From: Terribacillus halophilus
GTDB taxonomy: Bacteria > Bacillota > Bacilli > Bacillales > Amphibacillaceae
Direction of reading: 5' to 3'
DNA: 64,000 bases
Assembly (NCBI RefSeq): GCF_900162685.1
Contig: NZ_LT727828.1
Location: forward strand, 1,170,723 to 1,234,722
Part shown: positions 9,843 through 19,476 of the stretch, in pieces
How positions within the stretch are numbered: position 1 is the first letter of the stretch
Layout of the letters: the number at the start of each line of letters is the position of its first letter
The notes under the pieces: generated by a model
Databases searched by the model: none
The model's input: the letters and a program-made list of their open reading frames with translations, nothing else
Told to the model about the DNA's origin: nothing
Translations under genes and position numbers: made by a program

Positions 9843-10123
9843 CCCTGCAGACTGTCGATTGTCTCTACCCAGTTCTCAAGCTGGCCTCTGTTGGTCGTGA
9901 TATGAGCGTTAATGTCGGCAGCTTTTTCACCAGCAGAGCTGTAGGTGTGGATACCGGGAAGCATCGCCAGAATCTCTTGCTGATCGGATGATTTATTAGA
10001 TAAAATAGAACGTGCTAATCGTGATATTTGCTCGCATTCGGATTTACTGCCGCAGCAGGATTCGCAATGCTCACTAAGGATATCACGCAGCAAACCGAGT
10101 TGATTATCAACGGAAAGTGACAT
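9839..10123 (-). CDS. ytzH: YtzH-like small protein
   Basis: 94-residue cytoplasmic protein of the YtzH-like family (function unknown). It is cysteine-rich near residues 20-29 (HCESCCGSKSECEQI), which could bind a metal, though no complete known zinc motif is seen. A strong GAAGGAGGAG element precedes the ATG. It is convergent with ytmP (4-nt tail overlap) and divergent from trmB, exactly the B. subtilis arrangement, which is the main support for the name. Confidence 0.75.
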   Translation of the reverse strand: MSLSVDNQLGLLRDILSEHCESCCGSKSECEQISRLARSILSNKSSDQQEILAMLPGIHTYSSAGEKAADINAHITTNRGQLENWVETIDSLQG

Positions 10124-10209
10124 CGATTTTCTCCTCCTTCCTAAGCATAGCGTGTGCGTTTTAGCACCAAACTATGCAGGAGGGAAGGATAGTAATAGGA
10201 GTGAGATAT

Positions 10210-10848
10210 ATGCGTGTGCGCCATAAACCATGGGCAGACGATTTTTTGAAAGAAAATGACCATATCGTCATCCATGAACCAAAGCAATATAAAGGAAAGT
10301 GGCGGGAGCTATTTGGCAATGATAAACCGCTGCGTGTAGAGATTGGATCAGGTAAAGGGCAGTTCATTACTGGAATGGCAGCCCAGCACCCAGAATTCAA
10401 TTTTATCGGTATCGAATTGGCAAAAAGTATTATCGTTACAGCGGTAGAGAAAGCAGCGGAGTCTGAACTGCCAAACGTCCGGCTGTTGAATGAAAATGCT
10501 GCTGATTTTCGTGAATTGTTCGAGGAAAATGAAGTGGATACCATTTATCTCAATTTCTCCGATCCTTGGCCGAAAAACAAGCATGAAAAGCGCCGATTAA
10601 CATTTAGCAGCTTTTTAGAGCAGTATAAAGCAGTATTAAAGGATGGCGGCGAAGTTATATTCAAGACGGATAACCAAAAGCTCTTTGAATATTCCTTATC
10701 GAGCTTTTCCCGTTTCGGAATGATTTTGCAGGAAGTGAAGCTTGATCTGCACGCAGAGAATGATCCTTTGAATGTGAAAACTGAGTATGAAGAGAAATTT
10801 TCTTCCCGAGGCTACCGTATTTACCGGAGTGTCGCTTCGTTTCAATAA
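10210..10848 (+). CDS. trmB: tRNA (guanine-N7-)-methyltransferase TrmB
   Basis: 212-residue SAM-dependent enzyme forming m7G46 in tRNA. Features include the N-terminal MRVRHKPWADDFL, the SAM pocket VEIGSGKGQFITGMA and IGIELAKSI, and the catalytic/tRNA-binding SDPWPKNKHEKRRLT. An upstream in-frame ATG would add 12 residues, but the ATG chosen follows AATAGGAGTGAG at proper spacing and matches the family N-terminus. A strong terminator follows. Confidence 0.95.
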   Translation: MRVRHKPWADDFLKENDHIVIHEPKQYKGKWRELFGNDKPLRVEIGSGKGQFITGMAAQHPEFNFIGIELAKSIIVTAVEKAAESELPNVRLLNENAADFRELFEENEVDTIYLNFSDPWPKNKHEKRRLTFSSFLEQYKAVLKDGGEVIFKTDNQKLFEYSLSSFSRFGMILQEVKLDLHAENDPLNVKTEYEEKFSSRGYRIYRSVASFQ

Positions 10849-10886
10849 GCTCTTATGATAGGAGCTAATACAATATTAGTGCCTTG

Positions 10887-10934
10887 AGCTGGCATGGAGA
10901 TGGTATCGTACCTGACCCATGCCGGCTTTTTTGT
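10887..10934 (+). terminator. Terminator after trmB
   Basis: An 11-bp stem with one G-U pair (10887-10897 with 10917-10927) is followed by seven or more T. The 19-nt loop contains a small nested GGTA/TACC hairpin. Confidence 0.85.
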
Positions 10935-11256
10935 ATGTTGAAAATGAGCAGATATTAGCCATTAACATGGACAGAAGATGATAACAGAACAGATAATCAA
11001 AAAATCTCTTTATAGCAGGGATGCAAGTTGTCGCAGTAGAAGATAATCTTCGTTGGCGGCGAATATATATAGCTGCAGCAGTGTGCTTACGTAAGCACTA
11101 CAAGTATAAAGAGTCAAAACATTCATCCTTCTCCCAGCAACAGTCATGGCAATAATTGTGACGATTTTGGTAGGAATGAACTGTCTTACAACATACGCAG
11201 ACAAGTAAATTCTCGCTAGAAGGTACTATCCAAATTAAGAAAGGATTTGTATAAGA
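10935..11256. other. Intergenic stretch with no supported gene
   Basis: This 322-nt region separates the trmB terminator from the GH4 pseudogene. Only short or TTG-initiated frames without Shine-Dalgarno sequences occur. The only element I can support is AAAGGA ahead of the GH4 start. Confidence 0.6.
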
Positions 11257-12759
11257 ATGTCTTTTAAAATCGTATTCGTCGGAGCGGGAAGCATTGGATT
11301 CACGCGTGCTTTGTTACGAGATATTCTGGCTGTTCCTGCTTTTAAAAACGTTGAGATTGCTTTCACCGATATAGATGCAGACAATCTTAAGATGGTGACG
11401 GCGCTGTGTCAGCGAGATATACGGGAGAATGGATTATCCGTTGAGATTCAATCCACTTTAAATCGAAGAGATGCATTGAAAGATGCACGCTATATTATAT
11501 CTGTTTTTCGTATTGGCGGTTTAGCGGCATTTGAACAGGATATCAATATTCCCCTGCGTTATGGAGTGGATCAATGTGTGGGGGACACATTAAGTGCTGG
11601 CGGGATCATGTACGGACAGCGCGGTATTCATGAGATGCTCGAGATTTGCAGAGATATTCGCGAAGTGGCAGAGCCGGACTGCTTGTTACTGAATTATGCA
11701 AATCCAATGGCAATGCTCACCTGAGCATGCAATACGTATGGAGGCGTCAAGACAGTCGGTCTTTGTCACGGCGTACAGGGAGGACATCGTCAAATAGCGG
11801 ATGTATTGGAGTTAGAGCAGAAAGATGTAGAGATTATCTGTGCGGGAATTAATCATCAAACGTGGTATATTCAGATCACCAACAATGGAGAAGACTTGAC
11901 CGGCAAACTCCTTGAAGCGTTTGAGTCGCACCCGGAGTATAGTAAAACAGAAAAAGTACGTATCGACATGCTCCGCCGTTTTGGATACTACAGCACTGAA
12001 TCAAATGGACATTTAAGTGAATATGTACCGTGGTACCGTAAACGATTGGATCAGATTACAGATTGGGTCGACTTAGGTTCCTGGATTAATGGTGAAACAG
12101 GAGGATACCTGCGTGTTTGCACAGAAGGCCGAAACTGGTTTAAGGAAGACTTTCCAAATTGGATGAAAGAGCCTGCTTATCGTTATGACGAAAAAGAGCG
12201 GGGGCAAGAACACGGTTCTTATATTATAGAAGCGCTGGAAACAGGCAGAACGTATCGCGGCCACTTCAACACAATCAACAATGGAATTATTTCAAACTTG
12301 CCGACAGACGCTGTTATAGAAGCACCTGGCTATGTTGATCGGAACGGCATTAATATGCCAGTTGTTGGTGATTTGCCGCTTGGTTGTGCGGCTGTATGTC
12401 AAGTAAGCATTTCTGTGCAGCGGCTCGCAGTAGAAGCTGCCGTCAATGGGGATGATTTACTCTTAAGGCAGGCATTTATGATGGATCCGCTAGTTGGTGC
12501 TGTATGCACACCGCCAGAAATCTGGCAAATGGTAGATGATATGCTCATTGCGCAGGGGCAATGGCTGCCGCAGTACAAAGACAGCATCAATCAAGCCAAG
12601 AAGCGTCAGCAAAATGAAAAGCGACTGCCAACGAAGGATTTTAAAGGAGCTGCACGATTAAAAACGAAATCAATTGAAGAAATGAAGAAGAGCCGAGATG
12701 AGGCTTCCAAAAACGCGAGAGAGGCAGATAAAGCGATTGAGCGACCTGCAGGAAAGTAG
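11257..12759 (+). pseudogene. GH4 alpha-galactosidase-type (MelA-like) gene, interrupted by TGA
   Basis: The frame encodes about 500 residues of an NAD- and metal-dependent family GH4 glycosidase, but codon 156 (11722-11724) is TGA. The frame is otherwise continuous. Before the stop are the NAD-binding motif VFVGAGSIGFTRALL, QCVGDTLSAGGIMYGQRG, and NYANPMAMLT; after it come GLCHGVQGGH (Cys170) and INHQTWY (His200), the expected metal ligands. Relatives have Trp where TGA stands, so one TGG-to-TGA change explains it. The 155-residue product would lack the metal site. After the family's usual end (about residue 440) there is a 60-residue, highly charged, probably disordered tail. No transporter adjoins it. 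A sequencing error or readthrough remain possible. Confidence 0.8.
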
Positions 12760-12826
12760 TTAAAAAAGCTTGCAAACCAACTTAGACGATTGTTGGTGTC
12801 CCTAAAAAAATTGTTATAAAAAAACA

Positions 12827-12873
12827 CACCCCAAAGGTTACATGTTTGTAACTTTTGGGGTGCAGTTTGTTTT
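12827..12873. terminator. Bidirectional terminator
   Basis: A 15-bp stem with one G-U pair (12827-12841 with 12848-12862) and a 6-nt loop lies between the convergent GH4 pseudogene and ytzB-like gene. T-rich tracts exist on both strands. Confidence 0.85.
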
Positions 12874-13191
12874 TTAAGATGCTGTTTCAACAGCGTCAAT
12901 GACAGAACCAGTTTCTACATCAACGAAGAATTCATATTGAGCGGGTTCTCCATCAATTGTACGAGAGATACCGCCACGGTATACATTATACGTGAGGCCG
13001 TGCTTCACTTTTTCTTCTGGTTTCATATAAATCCAAGAACCACTGATTGGTCCTTCTTTCTTAAACGCTTCTTTTGCGAATTTAAGTGCTTTTTCTGGAG
13101 TTACTTTTTGTTGTTTTGCAATCTGCTTCTGAAGAAAATATCCAGCTGCTAGACCTGCGCCTACAACCGCTACTGTTTTTTTAACGCCCAT
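12874..13191 (-). CDS. ytzB: PepSY-domain small membrane-anchored protein, YtzB-like
   Basis: 105-residue protein with one N-terminal hydrophobic segment (KKTVAVVGAGLAAGYFLQ) and a PepSY-like domain (residues 25-105: TPEKALKFAKEAFKK ... YEFFVDVETGSVIDAVE). PepSY domains are often propeptide-like inhibitors or ligand-binding modules; no activity is claimed. A GTG three codons upstream has no room for a ribosome site, while this ATG lies 6 nt after AGAGGTG. It is divergent from ytoP, as in B. subtilis. The name rests on that context. Confidence 0.65.
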   Translation of the reverse strand: MGVKKTVAVVGAGLAAGYFLQKQIAKQQKVTPEKALKFAKEAFKKEGPISGSWIYMKPEEKVKHGLTYNVYRGGISRTIDGEPAQYEFFVDVETGSVIDAVETAS

Positions 13192-13334
13192 TTTGGTCAC
13201 CTCTTCAACATAAGTTATCTTCTAGTATAGCTTATTACCCCAGAAATATAAAACGAAACAACCTTTATGGCATGTTGAGGGTCAATAGTTTACAATAGAT
13301 ATACAATAGTCTGACAAAAAGGGAGTACATATAC

Positions 13335-14402
13335 ATGAACCAAAAAACACTAGGTTTATTTAAACAGTTGACCGAGCTGCAGGCAGCTCCAGGAAATGAA
13401 CATTTGATGCGTGCGTTCATGAAAGAAAGGCTGAAGCCGTATGCAGATGATATTATCCAGGATAAACTTGGCGGTATCTTCGGAGTGAAAAAAGGCAACG
13501 GACCAAAAGTAATGGCTGCAGGTCATATGGATGAAGTTGGCTTTATGGTCACTGGTGTCACACCAAATGGCTTAATCCGATTCCAGACGCTGGGAGGCTG
13601 GTGGAGTCAAGTTCTGCTTGCACAGCGCGTGCAAGTCATGACAGATGCGGGTCCAATTCCCGGCGTAATCAGTTCAACACCTCCGCACCTTTTAACACCA
13701 GAACAACGAAACAAACCAGCGTCAATTGATAGTATGCTGATTGATATTGGAGCAGATGATGAACGAGATGCATATGAAATTGGTATCCAGCCTGGGCAGC
13801 AAATTCTTCCGTACATGCCGTTTACGCCAATGGCAAATGAGAAAAAGATATTGGCTAAAGCATGGGATAACCGTTACGGCTGCGGATTGGCTCTAGAATT
13901 GATGGAGCAAGTGGCAGGCGAAACATTACCAAATGAATTGTATGCCGGTGCGACGGTTCAGGAGGAAGTAGGTCTGCGGGGGGCGCAGGTTGCTGCTAAC
14001 ATGATTAACCCGGATATTTTCTATGCACTTGATGCATCACCTGCAAATGATGTTGGCGGAGATAAGCACGCATTCGGACATCTTGGTCAAGGTGCCTTGC
14101 TGCGTATTTTCGACGGTACAATGATTATGAACCGCAACATGCGGGAATTCATTTTGGATACAGCTGAATCAAATAATATTAATTATCAATATTATGTTGG
14201 AAAAGGCGGAACAGATGCAGGGCGTGTGCATATGGCGCATGAAGGCGTGCCGTCTGCAGTTATTGGGATTGTTTCCCGTTATGTGCATACAAGTGCGAGC
14301 ATTATACATGTCGATGATTATGCTGCGGCCAAAGAATTGCTGTTAAAACTTGTCCGTTCTACCGATCAGTCCACAGTAGACCTTATTACAAAGAACGACT
14401 AA
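13335..14402 (+). CDS. ytoP: M42 family aminopeptidase/glutamyl aminopeptidase (YtoP)
   Basis: 355-residue M42 metallopeptidase, a cytosolic, usually tetrahedral dodecameric aminopeptidase with two metals per subunit. The ligands and catalytic residues are visible: [34 protein letters not shown] (catalytic Glu pair), [12 protein letters not shown], and [14 protein letters not shown]. Some members were first called endoglucanases; peptidase is better supported. The ATG follows GGGAG. The next gene starts 25 nt downstream and may be cotranscribed. Confidence 0.9.
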   Translation: MNQKTLGLFKQLTELQAAPGNEHLMRAFMKERLKPYADDIIQDKLGGIFGVKKGNGPKVMAAGHMDEVGFMVTGVTPNGLIRFQTLGGWWSQVLLAQRVQVMTDAGPIPGVISSTPPHLLTPEQRNKPASIDSMLIDIGADDERDAYEIGIQPGQQILPYMPFTPMANEKKILAKAWDNRYGCGLALELMEQVAGETLPNELYAGATVQEEVGLRGAQVAANMINPDIFYALDASPANDVGGDKHAFGHLGQGALLRIFDGTMIMNRNMREFILDTAESNNINYQYYVGKGGTDAGRVHMAHEGVPSAVIGIVSRYVHTSASIIHVDDYAAAKELLLKLVRSTDQSTVDLITKND

Positions 14403-14427
14403 GCAGCAAGGAAGGAAGCACGGTAAG

Positions 14428-14952
14428 ATGAAAATGATTATTGGATCAAAAAATCCTGCGAAAATACAGGCTGTTAAGGCTGTTTTCGGAGATGTTTGGG
14501 ATTTGGAAGGCACCAGTGTAGATTCTGGTGTGCGGGCGCAGCCGATGAGTGACGAGGAAACACGTCAGGGAGCGATTCAGCGGGCAAAGGCTTGCAGTAG
14601 ATTACCAGGCGCAGCGGCCGGCATCGGACTAGAAGGCGGCGTCACGTTAATGGACGACGGTCTGTATATCTGTAATTGGGGAGCCTTGTCAATTGGTGAT
14701 AACGTGTGGAGTGCAAGCGGAGCTAAGCTGCTTCTGCCAGAATTTATTGCACAACCAGTGCTTGCCGGTGAAGAGCTGGGCCCAGTTATGCGTGCATTTA
14801 CCAGTAAAGAGGATATTTCAACCACAGAGGGAGCAGTCGGCGTTTTCACGAATGGCCACATGTCCCGCGGCGCTATGTTTGAGCATGTTTGTTTACTGTT
14901 AAAGGGGCAGTATAGCTTTTATCAATTCAATCAGAAGAAGGAAGCGGAATAA
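14428..14952 (+). CDS. DUF84 non-canonical purine NTP phosphatase (YjjX-like)
   Basis: 174-residue member of DUF84, whose characterised homologue YjjX hydrolyses inosine and xanthosine triphosphates to keep them out of nucleic acid. The N-terminal IIGSKNPAKIQAVKAVF and central GIGLEGGV motifs are typical. Length matches the family (170-180). ATG follows AAGGAAG with long spacing. Its stop codon is in the loop of the following terminator. The biochemical role here is inferred from the family. Confidence 0.8.
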   Translation: MKMIIGSKNPAKIQAVKAVFGDVWDLEGTSVDSGVRAQPMSDEETRQGAIQRAKACSRLPGAAAGIGLEGGVTLMDDGLYICNWGALSIGDNVWSASGAKLLLPEFIAQPVLAGEELGPVMRAFTSKEDISTTEGAVGVFTNGHMSRGAMFEHVCLLLKGQYSFYQFNQKKEAE

Positions 14953-14972
14953 TGATCCGCTTCCTTCTTTTT
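14935..14972 (+). terminator. Terminator overlapping the DUF84 stop codon
   Basis: A perfect 14-bp stem (14935-14948 with 14956-14969) with a 7-nt loop containing the TAA stop is followed by T residues. Confidence 0.85.
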
Positions 14973-15184
14973 ATGATTGTTTTCATTAGAGCGGCTTTTT
15001 TTGAGGGCAGATGCGCATCTTTGTGAGAGCGTGCAAGTCCTATTTACATTTTAAATGTTGTGGGCTGCTGTCTTTCTGAGAAGCAGCTGCTAAGATTCGA
15101 ATGTCAATCCAATTAAGCATAAGTCACCGGTTTCTTCTGTCTTACATAGGCTATGGCACATGATGAGATGAAGGAGGAACCCGC

Positions 15185-16597
15185 TTGACAGACTTGACGA
15201 TGGCCCATTGGATGTATCTTGCAGGAACAATTTTGATTATTTTAACAATGCTTGTTCGGCAGAATGTGCTGGTTCCATCATTATTGATGACCTTTTTAGT
15301 TGGCTGGGTGTATACGGGGACACTTGTAGAGGGACTGCAGGTAACCTTCAGCGCAAGTTTAACAGCTGCCTCTGAGCTATTTAATATTTTCTTGATTATT
15401 ACCGTTATGACTGCTCTGCTGCAGTCTTTAAAAGCATTGCGGGCTGATGAACGAATGATTCGCCCTTTTGGGTATGTTATGACGAACGGTCACACTTCTT
15501 TTTGGGTGCTGGCACTTATTACGTACTGTATTTCTCTATTCTTTTGGCCCACACCGGCAGTGCCGCTCGTAGGTGCAATTCTGCTTCCGGTTGCAATCAA
15601 AGCTGGTTTGCCGCCAGTCGCAACAGGTGTGGCAATGGCGATTTCAGGCCAGGGTATAGCGCTTTCTGCTGACTATATTATTAAAATTGCACCAATGCTG
15701 AGTGCTGCTGCAGCTGGTGTAGATACTGCAGCGGTGGCAGACAAAGCCCTTATTTTATCGCTTATTACCGGTGTTACAGCCTTACTGCTGGCATACTATC
15801 GTATTCGAAAAAAAATCGCTTCTCCTTCCATTGTGCACTTGGAAAGATGGAACGGGAACAAGGTGTCTAATGTAGATGATGAAGGTGAAAAAACTAGGTT
15901 CAGTATGTTGTTTGCGATTTTGGTGCCCGCAGCCTTTCTTGTTGTCGTTAGCTACATGACATATGCGTCCTTCAGCAATACTGCTTCTTTTGAAGGCGGG
16001 GAGGGGGCTGCTTTAATCGGAGGTGCTGCTATCCTGCTCATGATGGCAGCAGCGATTGCTTACAATTGGAAACAGTCCTTGCATAATGTGAGTGACCACT
16101 TAGTAGATGGTTTTACCTTTGCTTTTCGGGCAATGGGACCGGTTATTCCGATTGCTGGCTTCTTCTTCCTAGGTAGCGGAGAAATATCTGCCAGGATATT
16201 CGGAATGGAAGATGCTGCGCAGGCTCCTTCCTTTCTCTTTGATTTAGTAGAGGCTGGTCAGCACTATATACCAGAGAATCCAATCTTCGCAGGTTTCGGG
16301 CTGCTGGTTGTTGGCATGGTAACTGGATTGGACGGTTCAGGTTTTTCCGGACTTCCTCTTGTCGGAGCGCTTTCAGGTGCCCTAGCACCTGCTGTCGGCA
16401 TGGATGTCTCTACGCTTGCTGCAATCGGGCAAATGGGAGCAATTTGGGTTGGCGGCGGCACGCTGATTGCCTGGTCCTCTATTGTAGCGATTGCTGGATT
16501 TGCAAGGGTACCAGTGATGGAATTAGTGCGGCAATGCTTTATCCCAGTCGTAATCGGTCTTTCTCTTTCTACCATTATCGGAATTTGGTTACTATAA
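15185..16597 (+). CDS. Polytopic membrane permease of unknown substrate
   Basis: A 470-residue integral membrane protein with about 11-12 hydrophobic segments and glycine/proline-rich re-entrant-looking loops (for example WPTPAVPLVGAILLP and GLDGSGFSGLPLVGALSG) that resemble ion-transporter-superfamily permeases. No substrate motif is recognised. TTG is chosen as start because GGAGG ends 7 nt before it; an in-frame ATG five codons later lacks such spacing. It stands alone, so neighbours do not suggest a substrate. A GntP/CitM-like anion transporter is the nearest guess. Confidence 0.6.
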   Translation: MTDLTMAHWMYLAGTILIILTMLVRQNVLVPSLLMTFLVGWVYTGTLVEGLQVTFSASLTAASELFNIFLIITVMTALLQSLKALRADERMIRPFGYVMTNGHTSFWVLALITYCISLFFWPTPAVPLVGAILLPVAIKAGLPPVATGVAMAISGQGIALSADYIIKIAPMLSAAAAGVDTAAVADKALILSLITGVTALLLAYYRIRKKIASPSIVHLERWNGNKVSNVDDEGEKTRFSMLFAILVPAAFLVVVSYMTYASFSNTASFEGGEGAALIGGAAILLMMAAAIAYNWKQSLHNVSDHLVDGFTFAFRAMGPVIPIAGFFFLGSGEISARIFGMEDAAQAPSFLFDLVEAGQHYIPENPIFAGFGLLVVGMVTGLDGSGFSGLPLVGALSGALAPAVGMDVSTLAAIGQMGAIWVGGGTLIAWSSIVAIAGFARVPVMELVRQCFIPVVIGLSLSTIIGIWLL

Positions 16598-16704
16598 AAG
16601 ATACCGATGATACAAATAGTAAGTTCTGCAAAACTTCTAAAGAGCTAAAACAAGAAATAAGAAGCTATATGACTATAACAACCATTGCAGAGGGCAGTGG
16701 AATC

Positions 16705-16741
16705 TAAAAAAGATGATACCTGCATCATACAGGGATCATCT
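16705..16741 (-). terminator. Terminator of the chemoreceptor gene
   Basis: A 12-bp stem with one mismatch (16711-16722 with 16730-16741). Read on the minus strand it is followed by TTTTTT, fitting termination of the chemoreceptor transcript. Confidence 0.7.
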
Positions 16742-16819
16742 TCTAAAGAAAGCTGCCTAGTCTTACAAAAAAATGTTCTTTACAAAGAGTACACGTCAAT
16801 TGGAACTGTTTCCTTATTT

Positions 16820-18922
16820 TTATGATGTTTTCTTCAGATCTTCTTTTGTTGGTTCAGCATGCTCCTCATTGTAAGGGAGTGCAGGTTCTATTGGCTCGCC
16901 TTCTTCTGCAAAAGCTTCCATGTCACTATTCGTAGATGGAACGGTTGCAAATTCAAACTGTGACACCTCAGTGGCTAAATCTTTGGCGAGTTGCTGTAAC
17001 TGAGATGCGGCATTCGTGAGCATGTCGATGGAAGCAGCTTGTGTATCACTAGAAGCTGCAACTTCTTCGGCAGTGGATGCTGCTTCTTCTGCAATTTGGT
17101 TGATGTGCTCAAGCATATCGGCGACGGCCTCGTTGTTAGCAGCTACATCCGACACAGACGATGTGATATCTTTCACCTTCGTGTTACCTTCCTGCAGTTG
17201 ACGATGAATGCGATCAAAAGCACTTCTGGTTTCTTCTACGCTAGTTGCTTGCACTTGCTGGAAGGCGTCAAATGCTTTTGCTTCTTCTGCTAAATCCGTC
17301 ATTTGCTGATTCATTGATCCGACTAGTTTATGAATTTGCTGCGCTTCTTGCTTCGATCGTTCTGCTAGCTTTTTCACTTCATCGGCTACTACGGCAAATC
17401 CTCTGCCATGTTCGCCTGCGCGGGCAGATTCAATAGCTGCATTTAATGCCAGCAGGTTCGTACTCTCCGAGATTTCTTCGATAGTCTTTACGATAGAGCG
17501 GATTTGATCAGCCTGCTTGACAGCTTGCTGGATTTCAGTTGTCAGTGTTTGAGCAAGTGTCAGGAAGCTAACTGATGTATCATGCAATTGCTGCATCTGT
17601 TCGAGGCCGTGACTCCCTTCGAATTCTGCCTGTTTCATTGCGGATTCTACATGAGCTGTTTCTGACTTCATCCTATCAATGCTGTGTCGCACTTTCTCAA
17701 GCAGTGTACCGCTTTCTTCTAATTGTGCTGCTTGATCCTGTGCGCCTCCTGCAACTTGACCAATTGCTTGGTTTACCTCTTCGTATTGGGCTGCTGTCTG
17801 CTGGGAAGCAGCTGCTAAGTATGTGGAAGACTCATCCATTACCCTGGAAGCATCTTTTACTTTTACCATGGATTGTTCCATTTTGGCAGCCATCTGATTA
17901 AATGTTCTGCCAACGTCGGCCATTTCATCCTTTGTTGTAATAGGAACGCGGTAGGCAAGATTGCCATCCCCGATAATTTCGGCAGCTTCTTTCAGCTGCC
18001 AGATTGATTTTGAGATCGCACGGATAAGCGGCCAGCCGATACAAAGTACGAGCAGGAAGCTTAGTACGATGACGGCAAGTAAAATGATCCCTAGGGTGGT
18101 GGATGTCTGTTCATTCGCTTCTTTCATTTCATTCATCTGCTCAACAGCTGTCTGTCCAACACTATCTACTGTTGTTGTGACCTCCAGAGCGGCGGTTTCA
18201 AAGTTAGTGGCTAGCTCTGCAGCCTGTGTGCGAGTAGTAGATAGCGTTGACATAGCGGATGTATATTTTAAGAGACTGGAATTGATAGTACTTAAGGCGT
18301 CACTATCCAAGTTTGCTTCAGAAACAGCTGATCTAAAAGCACTGACAGCTTCATCGAATGCTTTCTTATTGGGAGCCGCGCCATTCGGCGGCTGAATGAC
18401 GTCACGCTCTGTCCGAAGTACATTTTCTAACTTGCTTGATACATCGTCACCTGAATTGGACGCAATGCTGTTGAAATTGCCGGAAGCATCTTGAATAATT
18501 TTTCGGAGTCCTTCATCAGATGTGTAGCCGATCATTTCATTCATACTCGTCACTTTTTCAAGCTCTTGCTCATATGTAGATGCACTTTTTTTGATTTGTG
18601 CGAAGTATTCCCGCAGCTCTTTTGTATCCTTGTATTTGTCTTCATATGTAGCAGCTGACTTATTGACACTAGCGATAGCACCTAATACCGTTTCCCCATT
18701 AGAGGCAGAAGGCTGTGCCAGATACGTATCTTGCTTCTGTATCGTGTCTAGCATGTCGTCCTTAATATATTGACTGGATACATAAGCTTCCTGATACTGC
18801 TGTGTTTTTTCTGTCATTTTGTGTTGCTGATAAAAATAGTAAAAACTGAAGACTCCAAGAACTATTATACTGGCAAGTGATAAAAACATGATTAACCGAA
18901 TACGTTGTCGTATCGTATGCAT
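16820..18922 (-). CDS. Methyl-accepting chemotaxis protein
   Basis: 700-residue transmembrane chemoreceptor. Order: TM1 (about residues 10-31), an extracytoplasmic helical sensor of roughly 245 residues without Cache motifs (likely a four-helix or double four-helix bundle), TM2 (about 277-299), a HAMP domain (300-350), then the MCP signalling domain with the conserved tip [20 protein letters not shown]. It should pass ligand occupancy to CheA/CheW. The C-terminal 35 residues are acidic and have no pentapeptide tether. No che or ligand-uptake gene is adjacent, so the ligand is unknown. Confidence 0.9.
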   Translation of the reverse strand: MHTIRQRIRLIMFLSLASIIVLGVFSFYYFYQQHKMTEKTQQYQEAYVSSQYIKDDMLDTIQKQDTYLAQPSASNGETVLGAIASVNKSAATYEDKYKDTKELREYFAQIKKSASTYEQELEKVTSMNEMIGYTSDEGLRKIIQDASGNFNSIASNSGDDVSSKLENVLRTERDVIQPPNGAAPNKKAFDEAVSAFRSAVSEANLDSDALSTINSSLLKYTSAMSTLSTTRTQAAELATNFETAALEVTTTVDSVGQTAVEQMNEMKEANEQTSTTLGIILLAVIVLSFLLVLCIGWPLIRAISKSIWQLKEAAEIIGDGNLAYRVPITTKDEMADVGRTFNQMAAKMEQSMVKVKDASRVMDESSTYLAAASQQTAAQYEEVNQAIGQVAGGAQDQAAQLEESGTLLEKVRHSIDRMKSETAHVESAMKQAEFEGSHGLEQMQQLHDTSVSFLTLAQTLTTEIQQAVKQADQIRSIVKTIEEISESTNLLALNAAIESARAGEHGRGFAVVADEVKKLAERSKQEAQQIHKLVGSMNQQMTDLAEEAKAFDAFQQVQATSVEETRSAFDRIHRQLQEGNTKVKDITSSVSDVAANNEAVADMLEHINQIAEEAASTAEEVAASSDTQAASIDMLTNAASQLQQLAKDLATEVSQFEFATVPSTNSDMEAFAEEGEPIEPALPYNEEHAEPTKEDLKKTS

Positions 18923-18958
18923 AAGAATCCCCCTTCATGCTCGTGTGTGCTCTCTTAC

Positions 18959-18987
18959 ATTATAGGTATAACTTACCATGTTTACAA
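18959..18987 (-). promoter_or_regulatory. Sigma-A-like promoter of the chemoreceptor gene
   Basis: On the minus strand TTGTAA (18982-18987) and TATAAT (18959-18964) are separated by 17 nt, 37 nt upstream of the start codon. A sigma-D motif was not seen. Confidence 0.7.
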
Positions 18988-19140
18988 TAAATTAATAAAA
19001 GTTTGACAATTTTATGATTTGATAGAACTATTGCGTATTAGCTTGCGGAGGATTAATTATATAGGACTAGCGCAGTATATTCGCATTTGGTGGCAGGCTT
19101 TGATAAAATAAGCTAAAAGAAATTAATGGGGGCAATACGA

Positions 19141-19458
19141 ATGAAACAATTAGAATCAGAAGCGCAATTACAAGAAATACTGCAAAACGGGAAAACAATT
19201 TTAATGTTCTCTGCTGATTGGTGCCCGGACTGCCGCATCATTGAACCAGAGCTGCCGGGGATCGAAGCCAAGTACAAAGATTACGAGTTCGTTTATGTAG
19301 ATCGTGATCAGTTTATCGATGTATGTCAGCAATATGATGTATTCGGTATTCCTAGCTTTATCGCATTCAGCGAGAATGAGGAAACAGGTCGATTCGTATC
19401 CAAGGACCGTAAAACGACAGCGGAAATCGAGTCGTTCATTGAATCCCTACCTCAATAA
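19141..19458 (+). CDS. ytpP: Thioredoxin-like protein YtpP
   Basis: 105-residue thioredoxin-fold protein with an active-site variant WCPDC (in SADWCPDCRIIEPELP) and the cis-proline element FGIPSFIAF. It is expected to be a cytoplasmic thiol-disulfide oxidoreductase. An ATG five codons upstream lacks a ribosome-binding site; this ATG follows GGGGG by 8 nt and matches homologues beginning with MKxLES. It heads the ytpP-ytpQ-ytpR group found in B. subtilis. Confidence 0.88.
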   Translation: MKQLESEAQLQEILQNGKTILMFSADWCPDCRIIEPELPGIEAKYKDYEFVYVDRDQFIDVCQQYDVFGIPSFIAFSENEETGRFVSKDRKTTAEIESFIESLPQ

Positions 19459-19476
19459 CTGCAAGGAGAATAGAGT

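Noticed and set aside
11010-11204. 64-codon minus-strand frame upstream of the GH4 gene
   Set aside because: It starts with TTG, has no Shine-Dalgarno sequence and no recognisable domain; overlapping frames on the other strand look equally plausible.
11722-11724. Selenocysteine at the GH4 TGA
   Set aside because: Family members have Trp, not Cys or Sec, and I see no SECIS-like hairpin just downstream.
11806-12759. Independent 317-residue gene after the TGA
   Set aside because: It begins with an internal TTG without a ribosome site and lacks the NAD-binding half; it is the continuation of the interrupted GH4 frame.
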